From Chaetoderma sp. LZ-2023a (taxonomy: Eukaryota; Mollusca; Caudofoveata; Chaetodermatida; Chaetodermatidae): a DNA stretch of 64,000 bases. This document shows positions 37,201-52,200 of this stretch, one piece after another. The DNA lies in assembly GCA_034401795.1 (NCBI GenBank), contig CM067366.1, forward strand, positions 79,679,647 through 79,743,646, written 5' to 3'. The notes beneath the pieces are model-generated. The model did not search any database and had not been told where the DNA came from. It was given only the letters and a program-made list of their open reading frames with translations. A program made the translations under genes and the position numbers. How positions within the stretch are numbered: position 1 is the stretch's first letter; the number at the start of each line of letters is the position of its first letter.

Positions 37201-40200
37201 CAAGAAGGAAAACCATTTAAGATCAGAGGTTACCAGATTTTCCGGTGTGATCGAAGAGGAAGAAAGAAAGGTGGGGTGATGACCTTGGTCCGAAACAGCG
37301 TGAACGCCAGCCAGATCAAAACCTTTATGGAAGAGGCAGAATATATCAAGATCAAGGTAACAACCAGCAACTCTGTGATTGAAATTGTCAATTATTACTG
37401 CCCTAATGACAAGAATCTCTCACTTGACACAATCCAGGTCCCGGACTGCCACTTCCTCATTGCGGGAGACTTTAATAGCCAGTCCCAGAGCTGGGGATAC
37501 AGAACACTTGATAAACGAGGAGAAGACATTGAAGCATGGCAAGATGAAAAGCACCTTTTACTTGTCAACGATCCCACAGATCAGCCTACCTTCTACTCGC
37601 GCCGGTGGCACTCGACAACAATGCCAGACTTGGCATTTTGTACAGAAGACATTCACAGAAACCTCAGTAGAGTGGTCAGATCGCAGTTAGGAGGAAGCAA
37701 CCACCACCCAGTCCTCCTCTCTCTTTCTGGAAGTATTTCGGCAAGTTCACCTCAACATCCAAGGTGGAACTACAAAAAGGCAAATTGGAGTCTGTTCGGC
37801 ATTCGTTCCAATGAGCTTACCCAAAATATAGCAGTAGAAGGGAGAAACATCAACAATGTGGTCAAGGAATTTAATTCAAGTATCCTCAAGGCTGCCAATG
37901 AAGCGATTCCTCGAGGGTTCAGGAAAAGCTACCGCCCCTACTGGACAACAGAACTGCAAGCAGCACATGATAAACTAGACAAGGCCAGAGAAGATGCAGA
38001 GGGTAATCCCTGTCATGAAAACCACTTCACGCTACAACAAACTAAAGCCAGGTATCTAAAGACCAAGCCGGAGGCCAAAAGAAGAAGCTGGAGGGAAAAG
38101 ACGGCAGGGTTTAATTTAGAGAGAGACACCACAAAGCTATAGAGACTGACTAAAGCACTGAATGATGAGGGTGTCGGGGGAGAGAAGATTACTCTTGTAG
38201 AAGATGGACAAACACTGACAGGAAAGATGGCTGCATATGCCTTTGCGAAGGCATATGCAAAAGAAAGCAACATTTTTATACCACGATTGCGTCAAAAAGA
38301 GGTTAGAAAAGAGCAAAAGGAAAGAACAGACAACAACACTCATGATGCAATGAAAGTTGACATTAGTTTAGCAGAACTGAAGACGACTATCCGCCAATTG
38401 AAGAAGAAATCTCCCGGGCCAGATGGCATTACGAATGAAATGATCCAACACTTTGGTAATGCATCTCTCCGCAAGTTGCTAGACATTTTTAATCTCAGTT
38501 GGACCAATAGAGAGGTTCCTGTGTGCTGGAAGGAAGCCAGAATGACTTCTATTCTGAAAAAAGGGAAGAACAAGCGAAAGTGCTGAGCTACCGTCCTATC
38601 AGTCTTACAAGCTGCATATGCAAGACCATGGAGCGCATCGTCAACCAGCGTTGCAGTGGTACCTGGAGTCGGAGAACATTATAGTTTCAGAGCATGCCAG
38701 CTTCAGAAGATACAGGAGCACAGAAGATCAAACAACACATCTTGCACAGGTCATAGAGGACACTTTTCAAGCCAAGAAGGTGATGCTAGCTGCCTTTATC
38801 GATCTGCAGAAGGCATTTGACAAGGTGTGGAAGGATGGCCTCCTCGTGAAGCTCCGGCGCACAGGCATCGGTGGCAACATATTCCGATGGACCAAGTCAT
38901 ACCTACACAATCGCAGAGCTAGGGTGCTGGTGGATGGACAATCTGGACAGAATGTATTGCTGAGACAAGGGGTGCCACAAGGCGGAGTATTATCACCAAC
39001 TCTGTTCATACTCTTCATTAATGACATTGTAGCAGAGCTGCCCAATGGGATCCAAGCAGCCCTCTATGCAGATGACCTCGTACTCTGATGCACCGAGGAG
39101 TACACAACGACTGCCACGTACAGAATGCAGCTTGCCTTGGACAGAATTACAGCTTGGGCCAATCGCTGCTGTATTACCATCAACAAAGAAAAATCATCAG
39201 CCATGCTATTCTCACTGTCCACCAAAACCAAGGTTGGCAATCTGACACTGGGCGGTACTCCACTCGAGTATGAGGACCAGCAGACATACCTGGGAGTCAC
39301 CTATGACAGAAGATTAACATGGAAGGAGCACATCCAGAACGCAGAGGCAAAGGCCAGAAGAAAGCTAAACATCATGAGGAAGCTGGCAGGAACAAAGTGG
39401 GGTGCCAATGAAAGGATCCTCAATACCATCTACCTAGGTGCCGTACGACCACACCTTGAGTATGGATCCAGCTCATGGATGACAACAGCTAAATCTCATC
39501 AACAGAACCTCGACAGAGTACAAAACCAGGCACTGCGCATCATCACTGGCGGAATGAGATCAACACCAATAGAAAAAATGGAGCAGACAGCAGGCATTCC
39601 CCCACTTAGCAAAGGAAGGGAATGCAAAGCACTGATCCAAGCTGCAAAGTTCAAATCGTTCAATAACCACCCGATGAAGATCAGGCAAGCACAACTGTCA
39701 TCAGGAAGACTTAAAAGATCAAGTTTTGTGAAAGAGACAAAAGCACTTCAAAGGAAACACCAAGAGATGTTGCCAGCACAAATAGAAGATCCAAACCACA
39801 CCCTTGATCCTCCACCCTGGGAAAACAAACTAGAGAGCATAGCTATTCGCACCACAGTACCTCATCTCACAACCAAAAATGAACACAGTGATGTGAGCAA
39901 GAAGGCCCTGACCCTAGCCATGCTGGAAGAAATGTACCCTCGGGAGACATGGATAAGGATCTACACAGATGGATCAGCCAAAGATGCAATTAGGAGCGGA
40001 GGTGCCGGACTGCACATACAGTATCCAAACGGACAACATGAGTCAGCTGCAATACCGACAGGCAAACACTGCACAAACTACAGAGCTGAAGTCGAAGCAC
40101 TGGTTCATGCAGCTAATACCATCAGCAGAACAGCAGACCCTATTGCACAGATTGTCTTTTTATCTGATGCCCGCTCCGTCCTTGAGGCTATCACCAAAGG

Positions 40201-43200
40201 TAAGCTGCCACAACTTGAAGAAGCACTACAAACCATCAAATGCTTTCGGCTAGCACTGCAGTGGATCTCCTCACACTGTGGAGTCCAAGGAAATGAGGAA
40301 GCAGACAAGATGGCAAAGGTGGGTGCAGAAGAGAATCAGAGAGAAAACATGGTTACCCATACAGAGATGAAGACTATCATTAAGTCCCTCTATAGAACAC
40401 CTCAATCAGAAGATGCCTACCATCATCTCTTGAGGCCAGAGCAAGTGACCATTTTTCGTCTCAGAACTGGACACAACAGACTAAACCAACACATGTACAG
40501 GCGGTTCCACCTTACGACATCGCCCGCTTGTCCTTGTGGAGAAGCAGAACAGACCACAGAGCACATACTTCAATGTTGCAGTACGTATCAGCTGCTGAGA
40601 GAAGAGATCTGGCCTTTGTCAACCTCTATTCTTGAAAAGCTGTATGGGCCTGTGGAAGAACTGCAGAAAACCACAGATTTCATCTTGAGAACGGCTCTCC
40701 AAGTGTGATACCAGCGATCGAAAAGAAGAAGAAGAAGATGATTGACATTTATGTATATTTGAACATTTATGAAGATGAGTTTTTTAGTCCCCTGGCTGAG
40801 CTTTTAAATACAATGGTGATTTGCCTATTATGTCACTCAACATCTGTTGCAGGTTTTGCCATTTGTTGATGGATAAACCCAATTTTTAAACTAATATGCT
40901 GTTCTGTCTGGCAACATTTATTTACATGTTTGAATATGAAGTACGCATGCCTTCAAAAAACAGAATCTTGGCTATTGCTAGAAGATCAAATTATTGAAAC
41001 CTATAGGTAAAATTCATTAATGCCACATCGTTTGTTTAAAGATTAAAAACCAATTTGGTCCTTTACAGAATTTCTATTTGGGTTGACAGTGAACTGGATA
41101 CACATTCGATTACAATTATCCCGCTTTTGAGATACATGTAGTCTCAAAATATTGGTCAATATAATGGTTATATACATTCATATGTATACATATATACATT
41201 CTTTGCACATTTTGCCGTCAATTTTCAACAGCGTAGGCTAAATTTGGTAGAATAGAATATTAATATTAACACGAGGCACAAGGGCCTGTGGCGCTCACCT
41301 GGACCATTGGCATTTAAACTATTTGCATTAAAATAGACATGATGGATGATTTTCGGAAAATCCAAGATGGCCACCAAAAAATTGACCAATCAAGATTCTC
41401 TTTTAATATGTTGAAGTTTACCCTCATAGGATCATTCCACCCAAGTTTTGTTGAAATCGGGTTATTGATTGAAGGAATACTGTTTTTAAATGGTTCCGGA
41501 AAACTTTCAGAAAATCAGAGGCTGCCAAAACATTGACCTATCAAATTCTGAATAGCATTTCTAAAGGCTATGACAATAGGATCCTTTCAGCCAAAATTGG
41601 TTGAAATTGCCCAAGTGATTAATGAGGCGTAGCATTTTCTATGAATTCCTATTTATCGGAAGATGGCCACCATTAAAATCAAGCCGTCAATATTCTGTAT
41701 ACAAGTTCTGAAGCCTAGGGGCCTTCCAGCTGAGTTTGGTTGAAATTAGGGTTGCACGATTATTCACTTTTCATAATCACGATCATTTAAAAAAAATAAT
41801 CGCGATCATACGATTAATCATGAGCTATATTAACTACGTCAATGCTGCATAGAGGACGTTATTATGCTACTATTATAAGATTATGGGTTAGGCACTTGGG
41901 TATACATACATGGACAGAATACGCCAGTTGCTGATTGCAAACAAAGGAATGTATCAAGATTTTTCTAGACGGAAAACGGAAGTTACCGTATTTCGCTTAA
42001 TTGTAGCCTATGCTCTAATAGAAGCCCACCACTAGCTTTTCAAATTGAGCTCCTAGTTTCAAAATGGCAAAACTCTGTATTAGAAGCCCACCCCCTTAAC
42101 TGAGCAGATTGTATAGGAAGATTTTTTTAAGAGCAAATTTGTAAGAATAGTGTGTATAATAATAGCAATCGTGTCACAAGGTGTGTCTACTTCAGACCGA
42201 TCTCTGCCCCGATACATTTCTGGCCCCTCTAGAAGTCAATACAGGCATCGGATTTGTAAATCTCGACCACCTATTAGATTAATACTAATAGTAGGCCACG
42301 TATGTTCAAGATATAATAAAGTTTATTCCACACCTTTGTCGTCAAAATGCCCTTAAAACAGTCTTGGCGTGATTAAATACCCTCCTTATAAATATATTTT
42401 AAGACCAAATTTATGTACCAAACAAGTACGGGAAAAAATGTGCATCAATTTTGTAATGCCGATCAACATTAAATGATCCAAATTTAATTATTACGAATGA
42501 CAATATAGTCGGCTTCTTAAGTTGGCGAGCCAGCGGCTCTTTTGCGATGTGAGGCGGCGTGTTCTCACAAGATATTATACGCTAACGGGAGTTTATCAAA
42601 CGGGTACCCGTTTATTCAGATCAGTATAATACTCAGTTCCTATCGCGCAATGATAATATATTTTGAGTTAACATGAGTTCCGAGTTCCCGATTCCAGAAT
42701 ATTTATATCCGAGTACTCGCTCTAAAATAAACTCTTCAATTGGAGGCGAATCACGTGATTTGTATTTTTTTGCGACGCTATTTTATATCAACTTGTGGAT
42801 TAATTTTGATGTAAAAAACAACCTTTATTAAAGGATACGCAATATTTAGGCACTCAAATCAAATAATTTCACTTCCCCAGTGATGTTTTGAGGTATCCAT
42901 TAAACATAGGCGTAGGCGGTGGGAATTTTTACGGGAGAAAATGCGTTGAATTTCCATGGTATCAGTTTTAGAACTTTTTGGGGAAAACGGTTAGCGCATA
43001 ACTATTCAGAGAATGGGGAACGCGGGATAAGCGTGTGTGATTACAACAACAATGACAAATAGCGACCAAGTGAACAATCTTTATTGATCTAAAACTAATC
43101 ATGAGTCAATACAAACAAATCAGTTATTTATTTAGTTTATTTAATCATTCACACATTCGGCTGATAGCCGGATGTTTGTTTCCATGATTGGTAACGCGAG

Positions 43201-46200
43201 AAGAGTTTCACAAGCGTAAGTGTCTTGACAAAAATTTCAACATGGCGATTACATGATTATTTTATTTTATAATTGTCCACAATCATTTTGAATTATATAA
43301 TCGTTATTAATCGAATAATCGAAAAATCGTGCAACCCTAGTTGAAATCAGCCAAGCGGTTAATGAGGAGTAGCCTTTTAACTGATTTCCCACAATATTTA
43401 GAAAATCCAAAATGGCCGCCGGAAAAAATTGACCAATCAAAATTCTGTAAGCAAGTTCTAAAGCCTACTGCCGTAGGCTCATTCCAGCCAGTCTGGTTGA
43501 AATCGCTCAAGTAGTTAATGAGGAGTCGATGATTTTCAGCCATTGTTTTGGAAAATTCAAGATGGCCACCAAACAAATTGTCCAATCAAAATTCTGTATA
43601 CAAGCTCTGAAGCATACAACTTTAGGGTCCTTCCAGCCGAGTTTGCTTGAACTTGTTCAAGCGGTTAATGAGGAGTAGCCTTTTTAACTGCTTTCCCAAC
43701 GGAAAAATGGACCAATCAAAATTCTGTATACAAGATCTTAAATCTACCAGCCTAGTATCCTTCCAGTCAAGTCTGGTTGAAATTGCTCAAGCAATTAATT
43801 AGTAGCGTTTTAAACGATTTCCCGCCATTTTCCAGAAAATCCAAGATGACCGTTGGAAAGATTTACCAATCAAAATTATGTAGACAAGTTCTGAAACCTA
43901 CCAACCTAGTATCCTTCCAGCTAAGTCTGGTTGAAATTGCTCAAGCAGCAGTCTTTCTCATGACATCTAAATTTTGGAGGTCACAGGGAGCCCACACCTT
44001 GAAATCTGGAGGTCCCCAGCTGAAATCTTGGGGCCCCAAAACACAAATTTGGAGTTCCCAAGCAGTATTACCGTATCCATGATAAAATTAGAGAGTACTA
44101 TGGAGCCACAACTATGCATCATGTATGTCCCTTCTAGATTTTCTAGGTATTTCTATGCAAAAGCCTATAAAGCTACTTAGTATTTAACAATCATACAAGA
44201 TTTTCCAGGCTGAATCTTTGGGGTATATACCCTCAAAAGAACCCCTATGAGAATCACTGTCAAGCAGTTAATGAGCAGCGTTTTAAACGATTTCCCGCCA
44301 TTTCTGTGTGGAAAATTCAAGATGGCCGCCATAAAAATGGACCAATCAAAATTCTGTATAACAGGTCTGCAGCATACCACGCTAGGGTTCTTTCCTCCAT
44401 GTTTGATTGAAATTGGCCCAGTGATTATCGAGGAGTAGACTAAGTGATTTCCATAATTTTTAGAAAATCCAAGATGGCCACCAGAAAAATTGACCAGTAT
44501 ACAAGTTCTCAAACATACCAGCATACTATCCTCCAACTTGTCTGGTTGAAATTGCCCAAGCAGTTAATGAGTAGCGTTTTAACCGATTTGCCACAATTTT
44601 TCGGAAAATTCAAGATGGCCAGCGAAAAAATTGACCAATCAAAATTCTGTCTACCAGCTCTGAAGCCTACCCCCCTAGGGTCCTTCCAGCCAAATTAGTA
44701 TCAAATCCACCAAGCGATTAATGAGTAGCATTTCTAAACAAAAGTTATGGACGGTCGCCATGTCATTCTGGCCAGGTGAGCTAACAATATACATGTGTTG
44801 AGAATTGCTAAAGTTCAATATTGTCTTATCTGTTAACATGTCTATCCAAATCTATAATCTGTGTAACTTAATTTAAGTAATTTAGATTGACTCAAAACAT
44901 GGCAACATATTCAGGCAAAAACTGAAACGATTCAGGCAGTATACTTCACCACAGTGACGGAGGTGAACATTGACAAAGCAAAGACCATGAGAGTCGCTGA
45001 CGCAAAGCAGGATGCCAGGCTTGGAAATAATATTTTCAACAGTGTCCAACACTTTGTCAGGCACCAGCTACTTAGCACCGGACATCCAGAATTTGCTGCC
45101 TGTCAACACTATTCTACTTCACACTTATTAGAAACATGACAAAAACAACTAAACATGTGTCATAATGATCGCGATACACCTTAGGTTGTTGAACATTTTA
45201 TGGTTTTGTCAACACTTGTATGCACTCTTTTGTTGCAGACTGCAGCTATTGGGACCTGACAAATTGTCAAAAACTGGCAAGACTGTGCCTGACAATGTCC
45301 TTGACAGGCACCTTATTTCCAAGCTTGGGATGCTCCCATCGACATGGTAGGGGAGGTCACCGCGCAATGATGTTGACAGGTATAGCCACCTTCCTTACAG
45401 TTCTCTGCAAAGACGGGAGGAGCAAAAAGCTCAGTAAACACCAATCTGAGACTATTCAGCACCAATGTCAATGAAATGCTACTCTATCGAAGACATGGAG
45501 ACAACATTCCAGAAACACAACCTAACTGTCTTTATCGACACATGTCTGGAGCAAGTGTTGAAATTTACTTAACCCATACCACTCTGATGTCAATATTCTA
45601 TCTTTTAAACAAAGAAACTGGTGTACGTTTTTCAACAATTTTGGTGGATGATGTTGCTGTCATATGACAGCAACATCTTCAACCAAATTTGTTGAAAAAT
45701 TATCACCAGTTCATCTTTTAATTTAATTTTAGTTTAAAATTTTGGCATCAGAGTGGTTAGGGTTAAGATTCCTTTCACAGAAGCCAATGATGCAGAGTAC
45801 ACTGTCGAGGCGAGTTTAACATATACTAACAACTCCAATGAAGACGTAGGGCGGCACACACAACAATCATCCATCAGCGATACCATCAAAATTTGTAAAT
45901 CGATATGACACAAGTTATGAAGAACCCAGTCAAACACTGCCAGACATGCCTTGTACTGGAATATCCATGGCAAGCGAAGAAAAGGATGGGCATTGGGAAA
46001 TCATATAGGCTTGTGCGATTATTGCTTTGAGTGATCACGATCGATTATTTAAGAATAATCGTGATTACTTGATTAATCAGCTTGGGTACAAATTACCAAC
46101 AAAAGCATACTAATGACTAAAGCTCCAATGGTGTTTACAAACGTCTATTTTCGAGCCAGTCATTCCAGTGATACATTTTCAAAAATAGCCTTCTCTTGCT

Positions 46201-49200
46201 CTGCAAATGGACATACATTCATTGACTGAGCAAAATGCCAATTTTCGTACCCGATCTCATTGCAAAGCAATTAAGAGGTTGGAATTGAAATATTTTAAGC
46301 AGTAGAAATTATTCACTATTATTCGATTATATAACTTTTAATGATACAAATTAACGACTTAAAGAACAATCATGACTTTCGATTTAATCACGTAATCAGT
46401 TTAATCACGCAAATCTTCAACCATGTAATGTTAATGAACACGGGATGCCAAACTCAGGCCAATGCATATATCATTGCACGTGGCAAAATTAGCAACTGCA
46501 AGAAATTGAGATCTGTCATGTGTCTGTAGTGACAGGCCCATGTCCCAGAGGGAATGAAGAGGACTAGGTAACAAGAGTTATCCACATATATATATATATT
46601 GATATATTTAGGAAATATCCATTAATAACATCCATCGCATTAGGTATAAACGTTGCAACATATATTAATTAACACTTTAAACCGTACAATGGGTTTTAAT
46701 TTCAAGATATCTATACCGGAAAGCTGTTGAATATTTTGAAACTAATTTTACTGCCAAAATAATATATACAAACCTTGAAAAATGTCTCGAGTTTTGGTGG
46801 ACAGAATCTGTAACCTTCTGGAACACCTGTGTGTCGTCGTAGAAATGATCCTGTTGCTATGCGACGAGTGACCCATTCAATCGGTATCATCGCACATTCA
46901 TATGCAATAAATTCTGTGTCAGAATGTTGTTTGATGAAATGAGTCTTAATACCTATGAATAAACACAGTCACAATCATTTAACCCTTTAACACTCATATC
47001 AGCCAAAAATGCCTTCTGCAGTGGTCTTGAGAAACTGAACCAGTCATTTCAGTGGTAAATTTTCAAAAATAGTCTTCTCTTGATCTGTAAATGGACATTT
47101 TCTATCAGAAAATCTAAATTTTCTTGAACAAATGTAAGGGTTAGAAAATTGTTAATTCTCTGACTGCTGTAAACAACCGGACAACAATTTCACTGGGCAA
47201 TAACTGGATCTGCTGAATATTTTTAAGACAATTTTACTGAAAGTTGTTTCTGGATTAGTCACCGATAACTTTCACCCAAATTATTTCAAAATATTCAGCA
47301 GCTTCAGAGTTAAACCCCATGAAAATTTTATTTTGCAGAAATTCAGCAGACAGTTAATCATAATGGTCAAAGTCAATAAAGAGATAAATTTGAGCGTAAA
47401 TAATCTTTTTCTGGCAAATGGGCACTTATCAAAATCACAGCTGGCTGCTTAATCAAATATGCCATGACCCATTAATGGTCAAGCCAGCCAAAGATGACCT
47501 CAGCAGTAGCCTGGAGAAGTCCATTTGAAGACCAAGAGAAGATTCTCGACAAGGTACCACGTGGAATAGCTAGGGATGATAACCGAGCCAGTCATTGCAG
47601 TGTTACAATTTTTAAAATAGGCTTCTCTTGTCCTGCAAATTGACATGCACTAAGATAAAATTTTGATATTCTCTTCGAAACTTGACAATTATAATTTAGA
47701 TTAAACCTGTACCATGCCATTTGTCACTTAAATATATTAGTTATTAGCTCACCTGGCTTAAATGGCCAATAGAGTTTATTCAACGGCGACTGTCTGTCGC
47801 CTGTTTATCAACTTTTTCCGTAAGCGACTGCTGAGTTTTTGCGGATGACATATTTCAGTCATTATATCTCTGGAACAGCTAAATAATTTGAAAACAATTT
47901 GACTGAAAGTTGTTGGTGGCTAAGCCACCAACAACTTTCAGTCAAATTGTTATTCAAAATATTCAGCAAATAGCTTTTGTTCATTGAAATTATTGTCTGG
48001 TGGCTTGTTACAGCGAGACAGTTAAACGCCTACTCTTCATTTATATTTTGCACCACTTGGACACTTTTAATCAAACTTGATTGGGAGGACCATAGCGTGT
48101 AATTTTCAAGCCATCCATTCAAGTGGTATATGTCATTTTCAAGCAATATTTTTGTCCGGCTGGATCATTACTGTATTAATACATTAATACTCAAACCGAC
48201 TAAAAATGGCTTCTGAAGTGGTATTGATAAATGTCCAGTTGCAGACCAAGAGGCCAAGAGTAGTCTATTTTTGAAAATTTAACTCTGAAATGACTGCCTC
48301 TAAAATCGACATTGCCCATGAGAAAATCTAAATCTTCTTGAACAAATTTGAGGGTTAAACTAACATCCAGGCAGGTCTGCTAATTTTTACAACAAGTGAC
48401 TGAATAAGATCACATGATTATCTAAACATATGCTGTATTTCCATATAGCAACCACTAACCTGCATTGTTAAGCAGCTCAAATACTGTGGAATTGGTCGCT
48501 GTGGAAATAGCTGCTTTACCCACCAGGTCATGAGCTCTATCTCCATCCCCTGCAGTAATACGATCCTTGGAGCGGATTAACACCTGATTCGGGCACTCAG
48601 AAAGAGAGTATACAACTTTGGTCTTTCCTTCAATGATCACATCACCAAGCTTCAACTCTAAAATTATACGAGAGGTCAAAAGGCTTTGACAATCAGATGG
48701 CTAAAAGTCAAGCTCTCTAAAGACTAGAGATGCTCTATACCATAATGGACTGTTCCAGTTTATCCATCCATCATATGATGTCACAATCAACCATGTGATG
48801 TGTAGGATGATGCCATACTCAATCACAGCAAGAATGATTCGATTTAGTCCGTCTTAAACGCTTAATAGTCCGACACGTTGTACGAATTGTATGTTTTTAC
48901 TATTTAATAAACATTCTGTTGAATATTTTGGAACTAATTTGACTGGCTGCTGTTGCGGCTATGATTCAAAATATTCAACAGCTTACCTGTACAGTAGTCT
49001 GGAAATTGAGTCAGGGATCGATCGATCGATCGATCCCAACACGAGCGTGGTGTGGGTGGAGTTTAGCTAGAGATGGAGGGGCATAGCTAAAACTGGAAAG
49101 GTCCATTCTATACCAAGGATAGGGCAAATATAAAATTTAAAGTAATTAAAATATATTTTTCAAGTATTTCTGATAAAAGTATTTGTATTTCAATACTTTT

Positions 49201-52200
49201 GTAATGAATATTTTTGAAAACTTTTCAAATACTTGTTCAGTGCTTGATATTACACCAACCCCCACCCCCCCCCCCCCCCCCCCCCACCCCCTCTGATGTC
49301 AATATTCTATCTTTTACCATGTTAATAGCAAAGAATCCGGTGTACATTTTCCAACAATTTTGGTGGACAATGTTGCTGTCTTCGACAGCACCATCTTCCA
49401 CCAAATTTGTTGAAAAATGTACACCAGTTCATGTTAATTTAATTTGAAAATTTAAAAATCTGACATCAGTGTTCTAAGGGTTAAACAAGAGGTTCAAGGG
49501 GCCTGCATCACTCAGCTGATACAGGCATTTCAAGCACAATAGACAACATGCATTCTAGATACAGTCAGAGTACCATAATTTTATTGTCTTTTTGCCACAT
49601 AGGATCGTTCCAGCAAATTGGCCAATTTATTGAGGAGTACCGGTTTTTTAAATGGTTCCGGGAAGTTTTCAGAAAATCTAAATTCTGTATACCAGAAATA
49701 TCATCTATCTCATCAAATGTAACGTCTGACACAAACAATATGTGGGAGAGACCTTATGCACATTCAAAATATGCAGATATAAGATTGAAGGAAAGCCATT
49801 GGATCCACCAACTGCACATCATGGAGATCTGCCATGTGTCTCTAGTCCCGGGCCTATGTTGCAGGCAGAGGGAATGAAGAGGACTAGGCAACAACTCAAA
49901 CAAGAGTCATCCACAATTGATATATAACCTGAGTGGGTGTGTCAAAAGTTCAAAGAGGTGAACTGCAGGAAATGTCAATTTCCCTTTCTCCGAGATCTAA
50001 CAATACTCACCATTCTGTTACTTCTGATATACAGCTGGCCTTGACAGCGGCTCTAGGATTATAGACTTAGAAAGCTTTACCGACTCCTGGGAACCGGGTA
50101 CTCGGCTCCCAACTGCCGAGTACCCGTTTACCATAGAGCTCATATTGTTTGCATAGCCACCAAACAAGAGAAAACTATGGCTTGCCTCCGTGGGGCTGGG
50201 AGGCTGGGTCCGTAACAGAATGGTGAGTATTGTTAGATCTCGGAGAAAGGGAAATTGACATTTCCTGCATTCTCCTTCGATCAATACTCACCATTCTGTT
50301 ACTTCTGATATACACCAGATTTGATCAGTAACCTGGTGGGAAGGGGCAAGCCATACATGCTAATTTTGCCCCTTGGAGAAAGATTTTAGACTTCAAACTT
50401 GACTAACGGAGACCTAAAAGGACCGTCAAGTTCACGGAACCGAATCACATTCGCGTCACAGCCCCCCCCCCCCCTCTTTTTCCTCCTAAGAAAAGGGAGA
50501 GAACTAACGAACATGTATCTCACCTGAAAACACCAATATGCCAAGAGGGTTAACTACTCCCTGCATATTGCTTGTATTAGCCTGGGAATGAGCATGAATA
50601 TATAAGATGAATGAACATGATACATATACATAATACAAAAAACTCTCACTTGTTGAATTACCTTATGATAACAGGACTTCAGACGTACCGCTTCCAACCA
50701 ATCACCGGTTCGGCCATCAGTGACACAATCTGGTTGACATCCTCTCGCCTGACCATGCCTGCTTTAGGTTCTTTTCTTACCGAAGTGAGAAAAGGGGAAA
50801 AGCAGTGTGGTCACTAACTATCGTTTCAAAACAGCTAAAGCGAGTGGATTGGCTGAGTCTGACACATCCCTCATATAGTAATCCGTGAATGAGGACTCAC
50901 AGTGCCATTGTGCAACGGCCATGATGTCCTCTAACGGAACACCATTGTAAAGGGCGGTCGAGGCGGCTATTCCTCTGACATTGTCTGCCCTTACGCCTTG
51001 CACCTGGTGCCCAGTCGCCATCTCGTGAGTAGTCTGAATGCATTCGACCACCCAACGAGAGATAGTATCCATGGATGCGGCGCCATAAGACTTATTATGG
51101 CAGATCCACAGATGTCTATCGTTCGACCGTAACGAGTCAGTCCGTTTCTTGTACTTAGTCAAAGCACGGACCGGGCACCAAACACTGGCATCACGATCAA
51201 ACCTAGTTAACTTCGGTATAATGATCGGTTTGCCGGGATATCTCAAAGATTGGTTCTTTGACATAACCTCTGCTCTTGGCAGAAGACGCAGACCTTCTCC
51301 AGAAACAATAAATCGGTTCCTCTCTGCCGAAAGCGCATGGATCTCACTACGCCTTCTAGCTGAGGAAGCTGCCAATAGAAAGACCGCCTTTAGAGTCAAA
51401 TGCTTTAGACTAGCCGAACGCAACGGTTCGAAAGGGTGCTTGGCCAGTACATTAAGCACTAAAGATAGACTCCAGGCTGGAATGACTACCGGTTGTCTCG
51501 GTCGGAGATTGCTCATTCCCTTCAACATCACATTTAACTGGGCCACCTCTGGACTATCCCTGTTGGCTAGACAAGGGATAACTGATGCCAAAGCTGACTT
51601 GTATCCAGCAACTGTGACGGGAGCTAGTCCTCAAAAGAACAGCTCACAGAGAAAGTCTGCTATTTGCTGATAGTGGATTGAAAGGTATCAATACCCTTTT
51701 CTTCACACCAATCTGCAAATCTGTTAACCTTGTTGTTATATGACTTGAAGGTTGACCTCCTTCTCGCAGCCGCGATGAAATCAGCAGCCTGTCGAGAAAA
51801 GCCTTCCGACGTGGAACGTTGTTTGATAACATCCACGCAGTCATTGAACATTTCGGGACGCTCGTGTAGGAAGCGTCCCTTGGCCTGGGAGATTATGTTC
51901 GGAATCTCGGGCAACTGCACAGGATTTTCCACCAGCAGATCTAGAAGATCCGTGAACCACGCCCTGCTCGGCCAATACGGCGCTATTAGCAGGACCAGAC
52001 ACGGTTCCTCCCTGACCTTCACCAATACCTTCGGTAGAAGAATGGTGGATGGGTACGCGTAAGCGTGCATCCCTCTCCAGCTTATCGCCAGAGCGTCTGT
52101 ATCGACGGCATTTGGATCTGTAATCGGCGAGACATATGTCATGATTTGAGCATTTTCCTTTGTGGCGAACAAGTCCACGTTGGGTTTGCCCCAATGCTCG

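Noticed and set aside
50818-51591. Tyrosine recombinase as evidence of a phage or bacterial island
   Set aside because: It sits with RT, RNase H, inverted terminal repeats and an internal complementary region, which defines a eukaryotic DIRS retrotransposon.
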